A DNA stretch of 40,585 bases from Bacillota bacterium (GCA_012521465.1 JAAYMI010000096.1:1-40585); one strand, 5' to 3'; positions 8,757 through 19,125 are shown, numbered from the stretch's first letter. A program made the numbers and translations. Notes: generated by a model not told the origin, from the letters alone.

Positions 8757-9398
8757 CTAGATTAAGGGTTTGAGGCGCTCGCTCAGGTAAGCGTAAGACG
8801 ATGGTTCCATCACGATCTCGCTTAAGTGGGCTACCCGCTCTTGGTGGTAAGGTGCCGATGCCCCAATCACAACAGCGCTGCCGCAGAAAGAACACACCAG
8901 TTCAACCTTTTCTGGATAGATATCTATGCCCACTGAAGGATGATCACACCTGCACGTGATCTTCCCCTCACCGGCCAGCTGCTGCAGCCGCGCCAAAACA
9001 GCGTACATCACATCAGGATTCTCGAAATCTTCCACATCTAAGGCGTCCCCGCTGCTCTGCGAGAGAGCATCTGAATTGGCTACCGCCTCCTGCACATCGC
9101 GGCCCCTCCCCAAGAAACCAATGTTATCACCAAAAGTTGGTTCGATCAAGACCACAAGCGGAGCGCGCAAAAACTCCTTTGCGGGAAAGGCCAAGCACAC
9201 ATGCTCTCCGGTGAGACTAAAAGCATTGATGGTATATCGGCTGCCTGTCCGCTGGACTTGGCCGTGCGCAAAACCGCACCTGCACTGCAAAGGATAGGGT
9301 TTATGGCCGATGCCAAATATGGAAAACTCATGGAACTGCGTCCCCTGGCAGGCAGGGCACAACAGTGCTAGTGTCCTTTCAGTTTCAACAATCACCAA
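8757..9398 (-). CDS. Unrecognised protein with two cysteine knuckle pairs
   Basis: About 213 residues, soluble, unknown function. It has a cysteine pair near the N-terminus (CPAC, about 14-17), a CRC pair (about 39-41), a second CRC (about 149-151) and CSFC (about 168-171), consistent with two zinc ribbons, each made of one CxxC and one CxC. The middle is acidic and mostly helical. The start is TTG 9398 or GTG 9395, both just after AGGAGG. It precedes fba by 29 bases. Zinc binding is inferred. Confidence 0.6.
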   Translation of the reverse strand: MVIVETERTLALLCPACQGTQFHEFSIFGIGHKPYPLQCRCGFAHGQVQRTGSRYTINAFSLTGEHVCLAFPAKEFLRAPLVVLIEPTFGDNIGFLGRGRDVQEAVANSDALSQSSGDALDVEDFENPDVMYAVLARLQQLAGEGKITCRCDHPSVGIDIYPEKVELVCSFCGSAVVIGASAPYHQERVAHLSEIVMEPSSYAYLSERLKPLI

Positions 9399-9457
9399 GG
9401 ACTCCTCCTATCTACCGCGCTATCTAATATTCGCCAGGAAGGAGGAATTCCCTTTCA

Positions 9458-9850
9458 TCACGGCAGCGGTTCCATCATCTTGATTTCTCCAAAGATATCG
9501 TATGACACAAGAAAACCAGCTTGTTCACGGATCGAATAATTGGCCAGGATCTCTACCACTCGCCCTTCGGAGTTCAGCATAAACAGGCCGTCTTGGTACC
9601 ACCCTGGATACACCGGGCGCAGCGCTGTGCAGCTGATCTCCTGGAGGCCACGCATGATGCGGCACCCCGCATCTAGCTCCAAGATCAGCATGCCGTGCCC
9701 AGTTAGGACCCGCACCTTGCCCGCTTGCGGGTGAACATCGAGGATGTCACCGTGGACCACTGCAGGATGACACCCGGCGTCAGTTGGGTTTGTGAACCCG
9801 GCGATGCAAATGCACAGCAGCAATAAGAGCACTCTTTTATTATGTAACAT
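9458..9850 (-). CDS. Small secreted protein of unknown function
   Basis: 130 residues. A basic start and hydrophobic core (about 7-19, VLLLLLCICIAGF) followed by a small-residue region form a signal peptide; the mature part has two or three cysteines and looks beta-rich (VRVLTGHGMLILELDAG). No family was recognised. The ATG at 9850 has an AGAGGGGGG ribosome site 8 bases upstream, and that site lies inside a hairpin (9851-9884), which could limit translation. It sits between the bifunctional-nuclease-family gene and the zinc-ribbon gene on the same strand. Confidence 0.6.
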   Translation of the reverse strand: MLHNKRVLLLLLCICIAGFTNPTDAGCHPAVVHGDILDVHPQAGKVRVLTGHGMLILELDAGCRIMRGLQEISCTALRPVYPGWYQDGLFMLNSEGRVVEILANYSIREQAGFLVSYDIFGEIKMMEPLP

Positions 9851-9884
9851 GGCACATACCCCCCTCTAACGGAGAGTATGTGCC
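9851..9884 (-). promoter_or_regulatory. Hairpin enclosing the ribosome site of the small secreted protein gene
   Basis: GGCACATAC (9851-9859) and GTATGTGCC (9876-9884) are perfect 9-bp arms, with inner CTCT/AGAG pairing. The 3' arm ends one base before the ATG at 9850, and the purine-rich ribosome site lies in the loop side. No T-run follows on either strand, so a translational control element fits better than a terminator. Confidence 0.5.
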
Positions 9885-9935
9885 CTGCATTATTCAGCTA
9901 TGCAGAAATAGTCAGCAAATCACTTCAATCAATGG

Positions 9936-10406
9936 TCATTTCCGAAAATCGTCAGGCGACAAGTCTTTCAAGAACGCGCGGAACTCTTCTAGTTCAGGAT
10001 CCTCAACTTGCTTGATCATGGCAGATTGCGTCACAATTTGCTCAGAAACAAAGATGGGCACTCCGGCCCGGAGAGCCAATGCAATGGAATCACTGGGTCG
10101 AGCATCTAGTTCCAGTACCTGCCCATTTCGCTTCAACGAAATCCGGGCGTAGAACACATCATCCTTCAGTTCAGTGATGGCTACCCGTTCGACCGATGCA
10201 CCCAGTTCCCGAATTGTGTTCAGGAGCAGATCATGAGTGAGGGGTCGAGGGGCCGTTAACCCTTCCAGCACTACGGCGATGGCATTAGCCTCGCCAGGGC
10301 CGATCACCACAGGAAGGTAGTAGCGTTCGTCAGCGTCGGTCAAGATAACCACAGGCACCATACTTGATTGGTCCAACCCAACTACTTTCACGCTCATCTG
10401 CAGCAA
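9936..10406 (-). CDS. Bifunctional nuclease (BFN, DUF151) family protein
   Basis: 156 residues carrying the BFN/DUF151 domain over nearly all its length: VVILTDADERYYLPVVIGPGEANAIAVVLEG (about 18-48) and LDARPSDSIALALRAGVPIFVSE (about 100-122) are the conserved blocks. Plant members are reported to have DNase and RNase activity; in bacteria the role is unclear. The start is probably TTG 10406, seven bases after GGAGGT; an ATG three codons further in is possible. It follows pyrG by 19 bases and is probably in that operon. The acidic C-terminus (about 135-156) is typical. Confidence 0.88.
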   Translation of the reverse strand: MLQMSVKVVGLDQSSMVPVVILTDADERYYLPVVIGPGEANAIAVVLEGLTAPRPLTHDLLLNTIRELGASVERVAITELKDDVFYARISLKRNGQVLELDARPSDSIALALRAGVPIFVSEQIVTQSAMIKQVEDPELEEFRAFLKDLSPDDFRK

Positions 10407-10425
10407 ATCCATCACCTCCGCAATC

Positions 10426-12039
<1,614 letters not shown>

Positions 12040-12060
12040 TTACCCTCCTTACTCTCTTTC

Positions 12061-12768
12061 TTACGCGTTGACTTCCGCTTCGACTTCTTGATCTGCCTCT
12101 TCATATTTGAGCATGAGCTGATTGTAGGCGTAGTTCTGGAGCAATGCCAACAGACAGGTGACAAAGAGCAGGATTGGCGCGGCCAAGACAATGCAGAGAA
12201 CCAGCACTACCAGCGAAATAACTATCATAAAGACACTGCCCAAGAGGTTATCGATGACAAGCAGCGCAGACCGCTTCAGCACTTTGCGAATACCGATATC
12301 CTGCTGGACCAAGAACGGAAACACGAACTGCTGCACAGCATACCAGAAAACCAACGCCCAGATCCAGATTCCGCTCATGAACTGAACAATGCGGTTGGAA
12401 TGAGTCAGGCTGAAGCTGAGATCGACAAAGAGAACGACCGCCCCTAATACGGCGATGACAGCTAAGGCAGCACCACGCCAGAAAAACTTCGCCAGGCCTA
12501 CCTTAAAATCTTTGACCTCAACATCTTCTCCATTAATGATCCGCACCATCACATAATTCACTGCTGCAGCGGCCCCACCGAGCGTGAGCACTGTTACCAA
12601 CATCCCCACGTACGTGAATATAGGGGGCAGTGGTACATACATCACGATTAATAAGGGGCCAAAACCGATGGCAAACCATAGGAGATTGGTCAGCATGACC
12701 AAGCCTATACGGTCATAGGCGGCCTTAAATGTCCGCACAATCACCTGCCAGCACTGGGATAAGTTCAT
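12061..12768 (-). CDS. YesL-like (DUF624) integral membrane protein
   Basis: 235 residues with about five or six hydrophobic segments (near 25-45, 50-70, 95-118, 130-152, 165-200) and an acidic cytoplasmic-type C-terminus. The opening FKAAYDRIGLVMLTNLLWF and the membrane layout resemble the DUF624/YesL family, whose function is unknown. The ATG at 12768 has GGGGAGA before it. It is packed between argS (16 bases) and pyrG (24 bases), so likely co-expressed with them, though no functional link is apparent. Confidence 0.7.
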   Translation of the reverse strand: MNLSQCWQVIVRTFKAAYDRIGLVMLTNLLWFAIGFGPLLIVMYVPLPPIFTYVGMLVTVLTLGGAAAAVNYVMVRIINGEDVEVKDFKVGLAKFFWRGAALAVIAVLGAVVLFVDLSFSLTHSNRIVQFMSGIWIWALVFWYAVQQFVFPFLVQQDIGIRKVLKRSALLVIDNLLGSVFMIVISLVVLVLCIVLAAPILLFVTCLLALLQNYAYNQLMLKYEEADQEVEAEVNA

Positions 12769-12784
12769 CGTATTCTCCCCTTTA

Positions 12785-14461
12785 TTACATCTGTTCCGGG
12801 GCTGAAATCCCCAGAAGTTCTAGACTGCGCCGGAGCACAGTTTGCACGCATTTCACCAACACGAGCCGAGCATCACGCAAGGGAGCCTCTTCGCCAAGGA
12901 CATGGCAGTGAGTATAGAACGAGTGGAAGATACCTGCTAAGTCTAGAGCATAGCGCGCGATGCGGTGGGGCTCACGCAAAGTAGCTGCGAGCAAGATCTC
13001 TTCAGGCAGCTCGCCCATTTTCTTGATGAGGTTGATCTCCGCTTCCTCAGTGAGAAGGCTTAAGTCAACCTCCGCTGTAGTGGGCACACCAATGCCTGCC
13101 TCCTCCGCCTGCCGGAGGATGCTGCAGATCCGGGCATGGGCATACTGCACATAGAAGACTGGGTTTTCACTACTCTGCTCAACAGCCAGATCCAAGTCAA
13201 AATCGAGGTGGCTCTCTAGACTGCGCATCAAGAAGAAGAAGCGCGCCGCATCGCGACCGACTTCATCTACCAGTTCGCGCATGGTAACAAACTCGCCTGC
13301 GCGTTTTGACATCTTCACCGGCTTACCATCCCGGAGTAGAGCAACGTACTGCAGGATGAGCACTTCCAGTGTGTCTTCACCATAACCTAAAGCTTGCACA
13401 GCTGCTTTCATCCGACCAATATAACCGTGATGGTCGGGTCCGAGAATATCGATCAGCTTAGTATATCCCCGTTTAAGCTTGTCATGGTGGTAAGCGATAT
13501 CCGCGGTCACATACGTATAGGCGCCATCGCTCTTGATCAGCACCCGATCTTTGTCATCGCCAAAAGTGGTCGATCTAAACCATAACGCGCCGTCTTCTTC
13601 ATAGAGATGACCCTTGTCCCGGAAAAACTCGATGAGCTCCTCCAGCCGCCCTTGGGCGTGCAGATCTCGCTCACGGAACCAGAGGTCAAATTCTACACCG
13701 TAGCCCCGCAGATCTGCAGCTTGGCCCGCGACCATTTGATCTGTCCCCCAGCGTTTGCAGAAAGCCAACTGCTCCTCCTCAGGCAGTTCCAAGACTTCTG
13801 GCTTTTCCACCAACAGGCGTTTAGCCAGATCAATTACGTAATCTCCTGGATATCCTTCTTCAGGGAATGGGTAATCGGGATCGATCAGCTGACGGCAGCG
13901 AGCAATTAACGACCTGGCAAACACATCCGCTTGGTTACCTGCGTCATTCACGTAAAACTCTGTGCCCACCCCATAGCCACAAGCCCGCAGCAATCGAGCA
14001 AGGGTATCACCTACAGCAGCCGCTCTGGCATTGACCACATTTAGGGGCCCCACAGGATTAGCGCTGACGAACTCCAGCAAGACTCTTTCGCCCTGTCCAT
14101 AGTTTGAGGCACCATAGTTTTCTCCTTGAAGTTCCACGGCTCGAAGAATATCGCCCAGCCACTCTTGGCTTAAGAAGAAATTAATGAACCCGGGTCCAGC
14201 CACCTCTACCTTGGTAATAAACCCACCCACTGGGATATATTTCACGAGAATGCTGGCAACTTCCAGTGGCGACTTGCGCGCTGCCTTTGCCGAGACCAGG
14301 GCTACGTTGGAGGCAAAGTCACCGTGGTTTGGATCCTTCGGTGTCTCGAGGACAAATTCGGGAATCTCAGTGAAGGTCAATTCTCCAGATGCTGCCGCCT
14401 TGTCCACCGCCTCCCGGATGAGCCTATGCAGCTTTTCCCTTTGTGCAGAAGCGATATCCAT
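12785..14461 (-). CDS. argS: Arginyl-tRNA synthetase
   Basis: Charges tRNA-Arg. 558 residues: N-terminal Add-1 domain (about 1-100), class I Rossmann core starting at EFVSANPVGPLNVVNARAA, KMSKR at the end of the catalytic domain, and the helical DALR anticodon domain at the C-terminus (HARICSIL to the end). The HIGH signature is replaced by NVVN within that otherwise conserved block. The ATG at 14461 follows GGGAGG by 7 bases; an ORF extension upstream covers the leader and is not used. First gene of its operon, behind a promoter at 14552-14580 and a palindromic leader element. Confidence 0.95.
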   Translation of the reverse strand: MDIASAQREKLHRLIREAVDKAAASGELTFTEIPEFVLETPKDPNHGDFASNVALVSAKAARKSPLEVASILVKYIPVGGFITKVEVAGPGFINFFLSQEWLGDILRAVELQGENYGASNYGQGERVLLEFVSANPVGPLNVVNARAAAVGDTLARLLRACGYGVGTEFYVNDAGNQADVFARSLIARCRQLIDPDYPFPEEGYPGDYVIDLAKRLLVEKPEVLELPEEEQLAFCKRWGTDQMVAGQAADLRGYGVEFDLWFRERDLHAQGRLEELIEFFRDKGHLYEEDGALWFRSTTFGDDKDRVLIKSDGAYTYVTADIAYHHDKLKRGYTKLIDILGPDHHGYIGRMKAAVQALGYGEDTLEVLILQYVALLRDGKPVKMSKRAGEFVTMRELVDEVGRDAARFFFLMRSLESHLDFDLDLAVEQSSENPVFYVQYAHARICSILRQAEEAGIGVPTTAEVDLSLLTEEAEINLIKKMGELPEEILLAATLREPHRIARYALDLAGIFHSFYTHCHVLGEEAPLRDARLVLVKCVQTVLRRSLELLGISAPEQM

Positions 14462-14488
14462 CCTACTACCTCCCAGAATAAACGAACT

Positions 14489-14511
14489 CCCCCGTAGGAA
14501 TCCTACAGGGG
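14489..14511 (-). promoter_or_regulatory. Near-perfect 23-bp palindrome in the argS leader
   Basis: GTAGGAATCCTAC (14494-14506) flanked by five C on one side and four G on the other makes a palindrome about 40 bases after the predicted argS start. In RNA it would form a stable hairpin about 30 bases before the argS ATG. It is preceded, not followed, by T6 in the argS direction, so it is not an ordinary terminator. An operator or an RNA control hairpin are both possible. Confidence 0.5.
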
Positions 14512-14551
14512 AAAAAATCGGCTGCGCTGTTGTTCGCACGAACCACTGAAT

Positions 14552-14580
14552 AGTATATCATTTGGCTGCGAATTGTACAA
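14552..14580 (-). promoter_or_regulatory. Sigma-A promoter of argS
   Basis: TTGTAC (-35, 14575-14580), 17-bp spacer and TATACT (-10, 14552-14557) with an extended TGA on the minus strand. It lies in the short gap between the end of fhs and argS; no fhs terminator is visible. Confidence 0.75.
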
Positions 14581-14597
14581 CAGCAAATCACTCAGTT

Positions 14598-16268
14598 TTA
14601 GAACAGACCGGTGATGCGCCCATCTGCGTCAATGTCCACCATTTCCGCAGCCGGCTTAGCCGGCAGGCCAGGCATGGTCATAATATCTCCCGCCAGGCAG
14701 ACCACAAATCCTGCGCCCAAGGATGGACGGACATCTGTGATCGTGAGAGTCCAGCCCTTAGGCACACCTTTGCGATTTGGGTTGTCCGAGATGGAGTGCT
14801 GGGTCTTCGCTACGCACACAGGCAGGTTGCCGTAACCCAACTTGGTAATACTGCGGATAGCGCGCTCTGCCTTGTCAGTATACACAACGCCATCGGCGCC
14901 GTAGATCTCGGTAGCTAAGATGTGCAGTTTGTCTTTGATCGGCAGCGACCAGTCGTACAGCGGCCTGAAGTTCGCCTGTTCCTCCTCCAGCACATCTAAA
15001 ACAACCTTGGCAAACTCTTCTCCGCCTGCGCCGCCCTCTGCTACCACCCGGGAGAGCGCCCACCGCACGCCCAAGTTCTCGCAGTGCTCCTTCACCACCT
15101 CAAGCTCTTCCGGCGAATCAGTGGGGAACTGGTTGATGGCAACCACCAACGGCAGCCCGAACTTCTTGATGTTCTCCACATGCTTATCTAGGTTAGCCAG
15201 ACCTTTGCGGAGAGCCTCTAAATTGGTCTCTTTTACTTGATCCTTCGGTACACCGCCGTGCATGTTCAGGGCCCGAACGGAAGCCACGATCACCGCCACA
15301 TCAGGCTTCAAACCCGAATACCCGTGGACGATATCAAAGAACTTCTCTGCCCCGAGATCGGCAGCAAAACCACCCTCTGTCACTACGTAATCGGCAAGTT
15401 TAAGGGCCATTTGGGTGGCAATGATGCTGTTGTTTCCGTGGGCAATATTGGCAAACGGCCCACCGTGCACAAACACTGGCTGCCCCTCTAAAGTCTGGAC
15501 CAGATTGGGCTTGATGGCATCCTTCATGATCACCGCAATCGCGCCTTCGGCTTTCAGATCCCGGGCAAATACGGGCTTGCGATCGTAGGTATAACCGACC
15601 AGAATATTGCCAACGCGCCGCTTCAGATCCATCAGGTCGCTTGCCAGGCACAAAATGGCCATGATCTCCGAGGCCACGCTGATGTCAAAACCATCTTCCC
15701 GCACAACACCATTCCCGACTCCGCCCAGACCAATGACGATATTCCGGAGCTGGCGGTCATTCATATCCATGACGCGGCGAAACACAATTCGCTTCGGGTC
15801 GATGTTGAGAGCATTGCCCTGAGCGATGTGGTTGTCCAGGAGAGCAGCGAGGAGGTTGTGGGCGGTAGTAACCGCGTGGATGTCCCCAGTAAAGTGCAGG
15901 TTAATGTCCTCCATGGGCACAACCTGAGCGTAACCACCTCCGGCAGCCCCTCCTTTGATCCCCATGGTGGGCCCAAGGGATGGTTCTCTCAGGCAGGCCA
16001 TGACCTTCTTCCCCAAGCGGCCGAGGGCCTGCGTCAGGCCGATGGTGGTACATGTCTTCCCTTCCCCAGCAGGGGTTGCCGTAATCGCAGTCGTGTAGAT
16101 CAGCTTTCCATTTGGCCGGTCCGCAACCCGCTTAAACACATCGAGACTGACTTTTGCCTTATACTTCCCATACGGCTCAAGGTCGTCTTCTGTCAAGCCT
16201 ATCTTGGCAGCGATCTGTTGGATGGGCTCTAGCTTCGCCTGTTGAGCAATTTCGATATCGCTAAGCAC
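14598..16268 (-). CDS. fhs: Formate-tetrahydrofolate ligase
   Basis: ATP-dependent formation of 10-formyl-tetrahydrofolate from formate, a methyl-branch step of the Wood-Ljungdahl pathway that also serves purine synthesis. The 556-residue product has the P-loop [14 protein letters not shown] (about 64-77), the conserved [22 protein letters not shown]-type block (about 93-114, partly quoted), and [10 protein letters not shown]. The GTG at 16268 follows GGAGGC. It is 24 bases downstream of lpdA in a rex-lpdA-fhs order; folD, the next enzyme, lies elsewhere in the window. Acetogenesis cannot be concluded from fhs alone. Confidence 0.97.
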   Translation of the reverse strand: MLSDIEIAQQAKLEPIQQIAAKIGLTEDDLEPYGKYKAKVSLDVFKRVADRPNGKLIYTTAITATPAGEGKTCTTIGLTQALGRLGKKVMACLREPSLGPTMGIKGGAAGGGYAQVVPMEDINLHFTGDIHAVTTAHNLLAALLDNHIAQGNALNIDPKRIVFRRVMDMNDRQLRNIVIGLGGVGNGVVREDGFDISVASEIMAILCLASDLMDLKRRVGNILVGYTYDRKPVFARDLKAEGAIAVIMKDAIKPNLVQTLEGQPVFVHGGPFANIAHGNNSIIATQMALKLADYVVTEGGFAADLGAEKFFDIVHGYSGLKPDVAVIVASVRALNMHGGVPKDQVKETNLEALRKGLANLDKHVENIKKFGLPLVVAINQFPTDSPEELEVVKEHCENLGVRWALSRVVAEGGAGGEEFAKVVLDVLEEEQANFRPLYDWSLPIKDKLHILATEIYGADGVVYTDKAERAIRSITKLGYGNLPVCVAKTQHSISDNPNRKGVPKGWTLTITDVRPSLGAGFVVCLAGDIMTMPGLPAKPAAEMVDIDADGRITGLF

Positions 16269-16292
16269 TATAACGCCTCCTCGTCAAGTTAG

Positions 16293-17663
16293 TTAAACAG
16301 AATGCAGTCCCCTACCTAAAGCGGCCAGGACCGCTTCCCGCACCGATTCCGCAACTGTGGGATGGGGATGGATTGTCTCTGCCCAATCATGCAGAGCGAT
16401 GTGGTGTTCCAATACCGTAGTGGCTCCCGCAATAATCTCTGTCGCCTGGGGGCCGATCATATGTACGCCGAGGACACGCCCGCTGCGGTCTGCAATTATC
16501 TTGCAGAAACCCGAGTCTAGGCCGCTGATCACCGCTCTGCCGTTCCCCTTCAACGTGTACTGCCCGATCTGCAGCTCATCCCCATACACTGCCCTGGCTT
16601 GCTCTTCCGTCATCCCCACGGCTGCGATCTCAGGTTGGGTGTAAACGCAGCGCGGCACTTCCCATTTTGATTTAGGACTGCCTCCGAAAGCAAATTCAAT
16701 CGCGGCCATACCCTCTTCAAAGGCGAGATGCGCGAGCTGAACGCCTCCGATAACATCACCGGCGGCATAGATCTCAGGCACTGAAGTCTGGAAACGCGTA
16801 TTGACTGTGATATAACCCCGCTTATCCACGTCGCCAGGAAAACCTTTGGGAAGGACTGGTTTGCGCCCGACAGACACCAGCACGCAGTCGGCGGCGAGCT
16901 CCTCCACTCTACCTTTGTACTCCACCTTAACGATCCCAGTACCGTCAGCCTGGGGCTCCACTCCCCGCACTTGAGCTGAAGTAAGCACTTTGACCTTGTT
17001 TTTCCGGAATTCCCGCATGAGGGTTTTACTGAGGTCCTTATCTTCCATTGGAAGGATAGTGTCGGCTATCTCCACAATTGTTACCTGTACTCCATACGCA
17101 GAAAACACGGTGGCAAACTCACAGCCAATCACGCCTCCACCGACGATAACCAGAGTCCTGGGCATCCTTGCCAAGTCCAGCATCTGGTCGCTGTTCAGGA
17201 TCAGCTTCCCGTCGCATACTAAGTTCGGAAGGTCCGCGGGCGCCGTACCGGTCGCTACGAGAATCCGCTCCGGCTCATAGACCTCATCCCCGATCCTCAC
17301 TGTGGACGGGGACAAAAACTCCGCTTCGCTCGGGAGAACTTCTACCCCTTTTTGCTTTAACAGATAGGCCAGCCCCTGGACGAGGCGCTGTACCACTCCG
17401 TTTTTTCTGGACACAACTTGGCTGAGGTCCGGTGCTGAGTATGACACCTCGACCCCATGTTCCGCCATGCGGCTGAGATTGTCGTAGAGATGAGCGCTTT
17501 CCAACAGCGCCTTTGTTGGAATACAGCCTCGATTTAGACAGGTACCCCCCACAGCATCCCGTTCGGCAAGTACCACGCTCTTACCTAACTGGCGAGCGCG
17601 AATTGCGCCGCAGTAACCTGCAGGGCCGCCTCCAATCACTAACAAATCGACTTGTTTCGGCAT
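16293..17663 (-). CDS. lpdA: Dihydrolipoyl dehydrogenase
   Basis: FAD- and NAD-dependent oxidation of dihydrolipoyl groups in 2-oxoacid dehydrogenase or glycine-cleavage complexes. 456 residues: FAD-binding GGGPAG (about 11-16), redox-active disulfide in GGTCLNRGCIPTK (C42, C47), NAD-binding GGGVIGCEFA (about 175-184), second FAD motif YAAGDV, and the dimer-domain catalytic HPHPTVAE near the C-terminus. The ATG at 17663 follows AGGAGGA; longer starts overlap rex. No E1, E2 or glycine-cleavage genes are adjacent, so its partner complex is encoded elsewhere. Position directly after rex suggests redox-linked control. Confidence 0.95.
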   Translation of the reverse strand: MPKQVDLLVIGGGPAGYCGAIRARQLGKSVVLAERDAVGGTCLNRGCIPTKALLESAHLYDNLSRMAEHGVEVSYSAPDLSQVVSRKNGVVQRLVQGLAYLLKQKGVEVLPSEAEFLSPSTVRIGDEVYEPERILVATGTAPADLPNLVCDGKLILNSDQMLDLARMPRTLVIVGGGVIGCEFATVFSAYGVQVTIVEIADTILPMEDKDLSKTLMREFRKNKVKVLTSAQVRGVEPQADGTGIVKVEYKGRVEELAADCVLVSVGRKPVLPKGFPGDVDKRGYITVNTRFQTSVPEIYAAGDVIGGVQLAHLAFEEGMAAIEFAFGGSPKSKWEVPRCVYTQPEIAAVGMTEEQARAVYGDELQIGQYTLKGNGRAVISGLDSGFCKIIADRSGRVLGVHMIGPQATEIIAGATTVLEHHIALHDWAETIHPHPTVAESVREAVLAALGRGLHSV

Positions 17664-17680
17664 GGGTCTCCTCCTGTCGG

Positions 17681-18322
17681 CTAGTCCCTGAGGTAATACG
17701 CCAAGCACTGCAGCTCAAGGGACAGGTCCGCACTGGCTAAGTGAACCCCTTCTGGCACGTTGATCTTCACAGGTGCAAAATTGAGAATCGCTTTCACGCC
17801 TGCCGCAACGAGACGATCAGCAGTGGTCTGGGCCTGTTCGGATGGAACTGCGATGATTGCCATGTGTATCTGAAGCTCTCTTACCCTCTCCTGCATCTCG
17901 TTGGCCGAGTATACCGGTATACCGTCGATCTCGGTGCCGACTTTCCCTGGGTCGTTATCAAAGAGTGCAACTACATTGAGATTGAAACTGCTGTCATCGG
18001 CATAGCGCTTGTGGGCATAGCGCGCAAACGCGGCACCCAGACTTCCTGCACCCACGATCGCGATCTTAATCTCAGAATCCAGATTAAGGATGCGGCGCAG
18101 CTCATCGCGGAGGAACTTCACTTCATAGCCTACTCCCTGTTTGCCAAACTCGCCAAACCAGGCCAGATCCTTCCGCACTAAGGCTGGACCCACACCTGCC
18201 CGCACCCCCAGATCTTGGGAGGAAATCAGCTGTGTATTAGGGTCGTTTGCCAATTCATCCAAAACTCGAAGATACAACGGGAGTCTTCGGATGACTGCAT
18301 CTGATATCTTCTTCCACCGCAC
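17681..18322 (-). CDS. rex: Redox-sensing transcriptional repressor Rex
   Basis: Senses the NADH/NAD ratio and represses fermentation and respiration genes when NADH is low. 213 residues: winged-helix domain (about 1-78, with ISSQDLGVRAGVGPALVRKD), Rossmann domain with GAGSLGAAFA (about 91-100), and a C-terminal swapped helix ending LSLELQCLAYYL. The GTG at 18322 has GGAGGTGA before it. It lies 64 bases after rlmH and 17 bases before lpdA. I searched the neighbouring intergenic stretches for a TTGTGA-N6-TCACAA-type operator and found none, so autoregulation is not shown. Confidence 0.96.
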   Translation of the reverse strand: MRWKKISDAVIRRLPLYLRVLDELANDPNTQLISSQDLGVRAGVGPALVRKDLAWFGEFGKQGVGYEVKFLRDELRRILNLDSEIKIAIVGAGSLGAAFARYAHKRYADDSSFNLNVVALFDNDPGKVGTEIDGIPVYSANEMQERVRELQIHMAIIAVPSEQAQTTADRLVAAGVKAILNFAPVKINVPEGVHLASADLSLELQCLAYYLRD

Positions 18323-18386
18323 TTTCCGTCACCTCCAATGGATTGGTCTGGTCACTTTTTCTGCACTTTCCCAGAGTATTCCTGCT

Positions 18387-18866
18387 TTATTTGTGGTAGT
18401 GCTCACCACGGATAATAGTCATAGCTCGGTAAAGCTGCTCAGCCAGGATGAGCCGCATCAGCTGATGGGGAAAGGTAAACTCAGAAAAGGACAAAACAAA
18501 ATCGGCCCGCTCAATCACAGCCTGGCTCAAGCCCAAAGCCCCGCCGATCACAAACTCCACGAGGCTGATGCCCTGCACAGCCATACTCATGAGCTGCTCA
18601 GCGAAGGCCTCCGAGGACAGGGAACGGCCCCGAGGATCGAGGACAAAAACAAAAGAACGGTTCCCCAACTGCGCCAAGATGCGTTCACCTTCCTTGGTCA
18701 CAATCTGCAACCGTTCTTTTGCCGATAATGGTTCCCTGAATGATTCTTCGCGAAGTTCCACGATCTCCAAGCGACCGTAAGCTGCCAGCCGTTTACTGTA
18801 TTCTGCAATTCCGTCTTGGATAAACTTCTCCCTGATTTTCCCAATAGCAATTATCCGCAAATTCAC
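18387..18866 (-). CDS. rlmH: 23S rRNA (pseudouridine1915-N3)-methyltransferase RlmH
   Basis: Methylates pseudouridine 1915 of helix 69 using S-adenosylmethionine. The 159-residue length matches the family exactly when the GTG at 18866 (after GAGGT) is used. The SPOUT knot is visible in FVFVLDPRGRSLSSEAFA, FVIGGALGLSQAV and the C-terminal LSFSEFTFPHQLMRLILAEQLYRA block with the terminal RGEHYHK. It lies next to a CxxH/CxxC protein gene and htrA, the same neighbours as in Bacillus species. Confidence 0.96.
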   Translation of the reverse strand: MNLRIIAIGKIREKFIQDGIAEYSKRLAAYGRLEIVELREESFREPLSAKERLQIVTKEGERILAQLGNRSFVFVLDPRGRSLSSEAFAEQLMSMAVQGISLVEFVIGGALGLSQAVIERADFVLSFSEFTFPHQLMRLILAEQLYRAMTIIRGEHYHK

Positions 18867-18895
18867 TCCGGCAAACCTCACGCTTTCCCAATTTC

Positions 18896-19063
18896 TTATA
18901 CAACAAGATACTTCGGCGGCTTACTGCAAAACGTGCAGCAGCTGGGAGCAGCCCAATCTGTAGTACTGACCGACTCTAACTCATACAGATCAGGTGGCAT
19001 TTCATAGATCTCTACAAACTCATCGAGCGCCCTCTCGAGATGCTCTTCGCAGACAACATACAC
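18896..19063 (-). CDS. CxxH/CxxC family mini-protein
   Basis: About 55 residues. The pattern VYVVCEEHLERALDEFVE, then an acidic middle and CCTFCSKPPKYLVV, fits the small CxxH/CxxC family found next to rlmH in Bacillus; metal binding is likely but the role is unknown. I chose the GTG at 19063, nine bases after GAGGGGG, because the family begins there; an ATG at 19108 lacks a ribosome site. It lies between the htrA terminator and rlmH, so probably opens the transcript carrying rlmH. Confidence 0.75.
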   Translation of the reverse strand: MYVVCEEHLERALDEFVEIYEMPPDLYELESVSTTDWAAPSCCTFCSKPPKYLVV

Positions 19064-19125
19064 CTTGGCTGGCCCCCTCACTGCTGCGGCGTCTACCAAG
19101 TGTATCATAACACAAAGCCCGCTGG

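Noticed and set aside
16280-18400. Rex operator before rex, lpdA or fhs
   Set aside because: No TTGTGA-N6-TCACAA-like dyad could be found in the short gaps.
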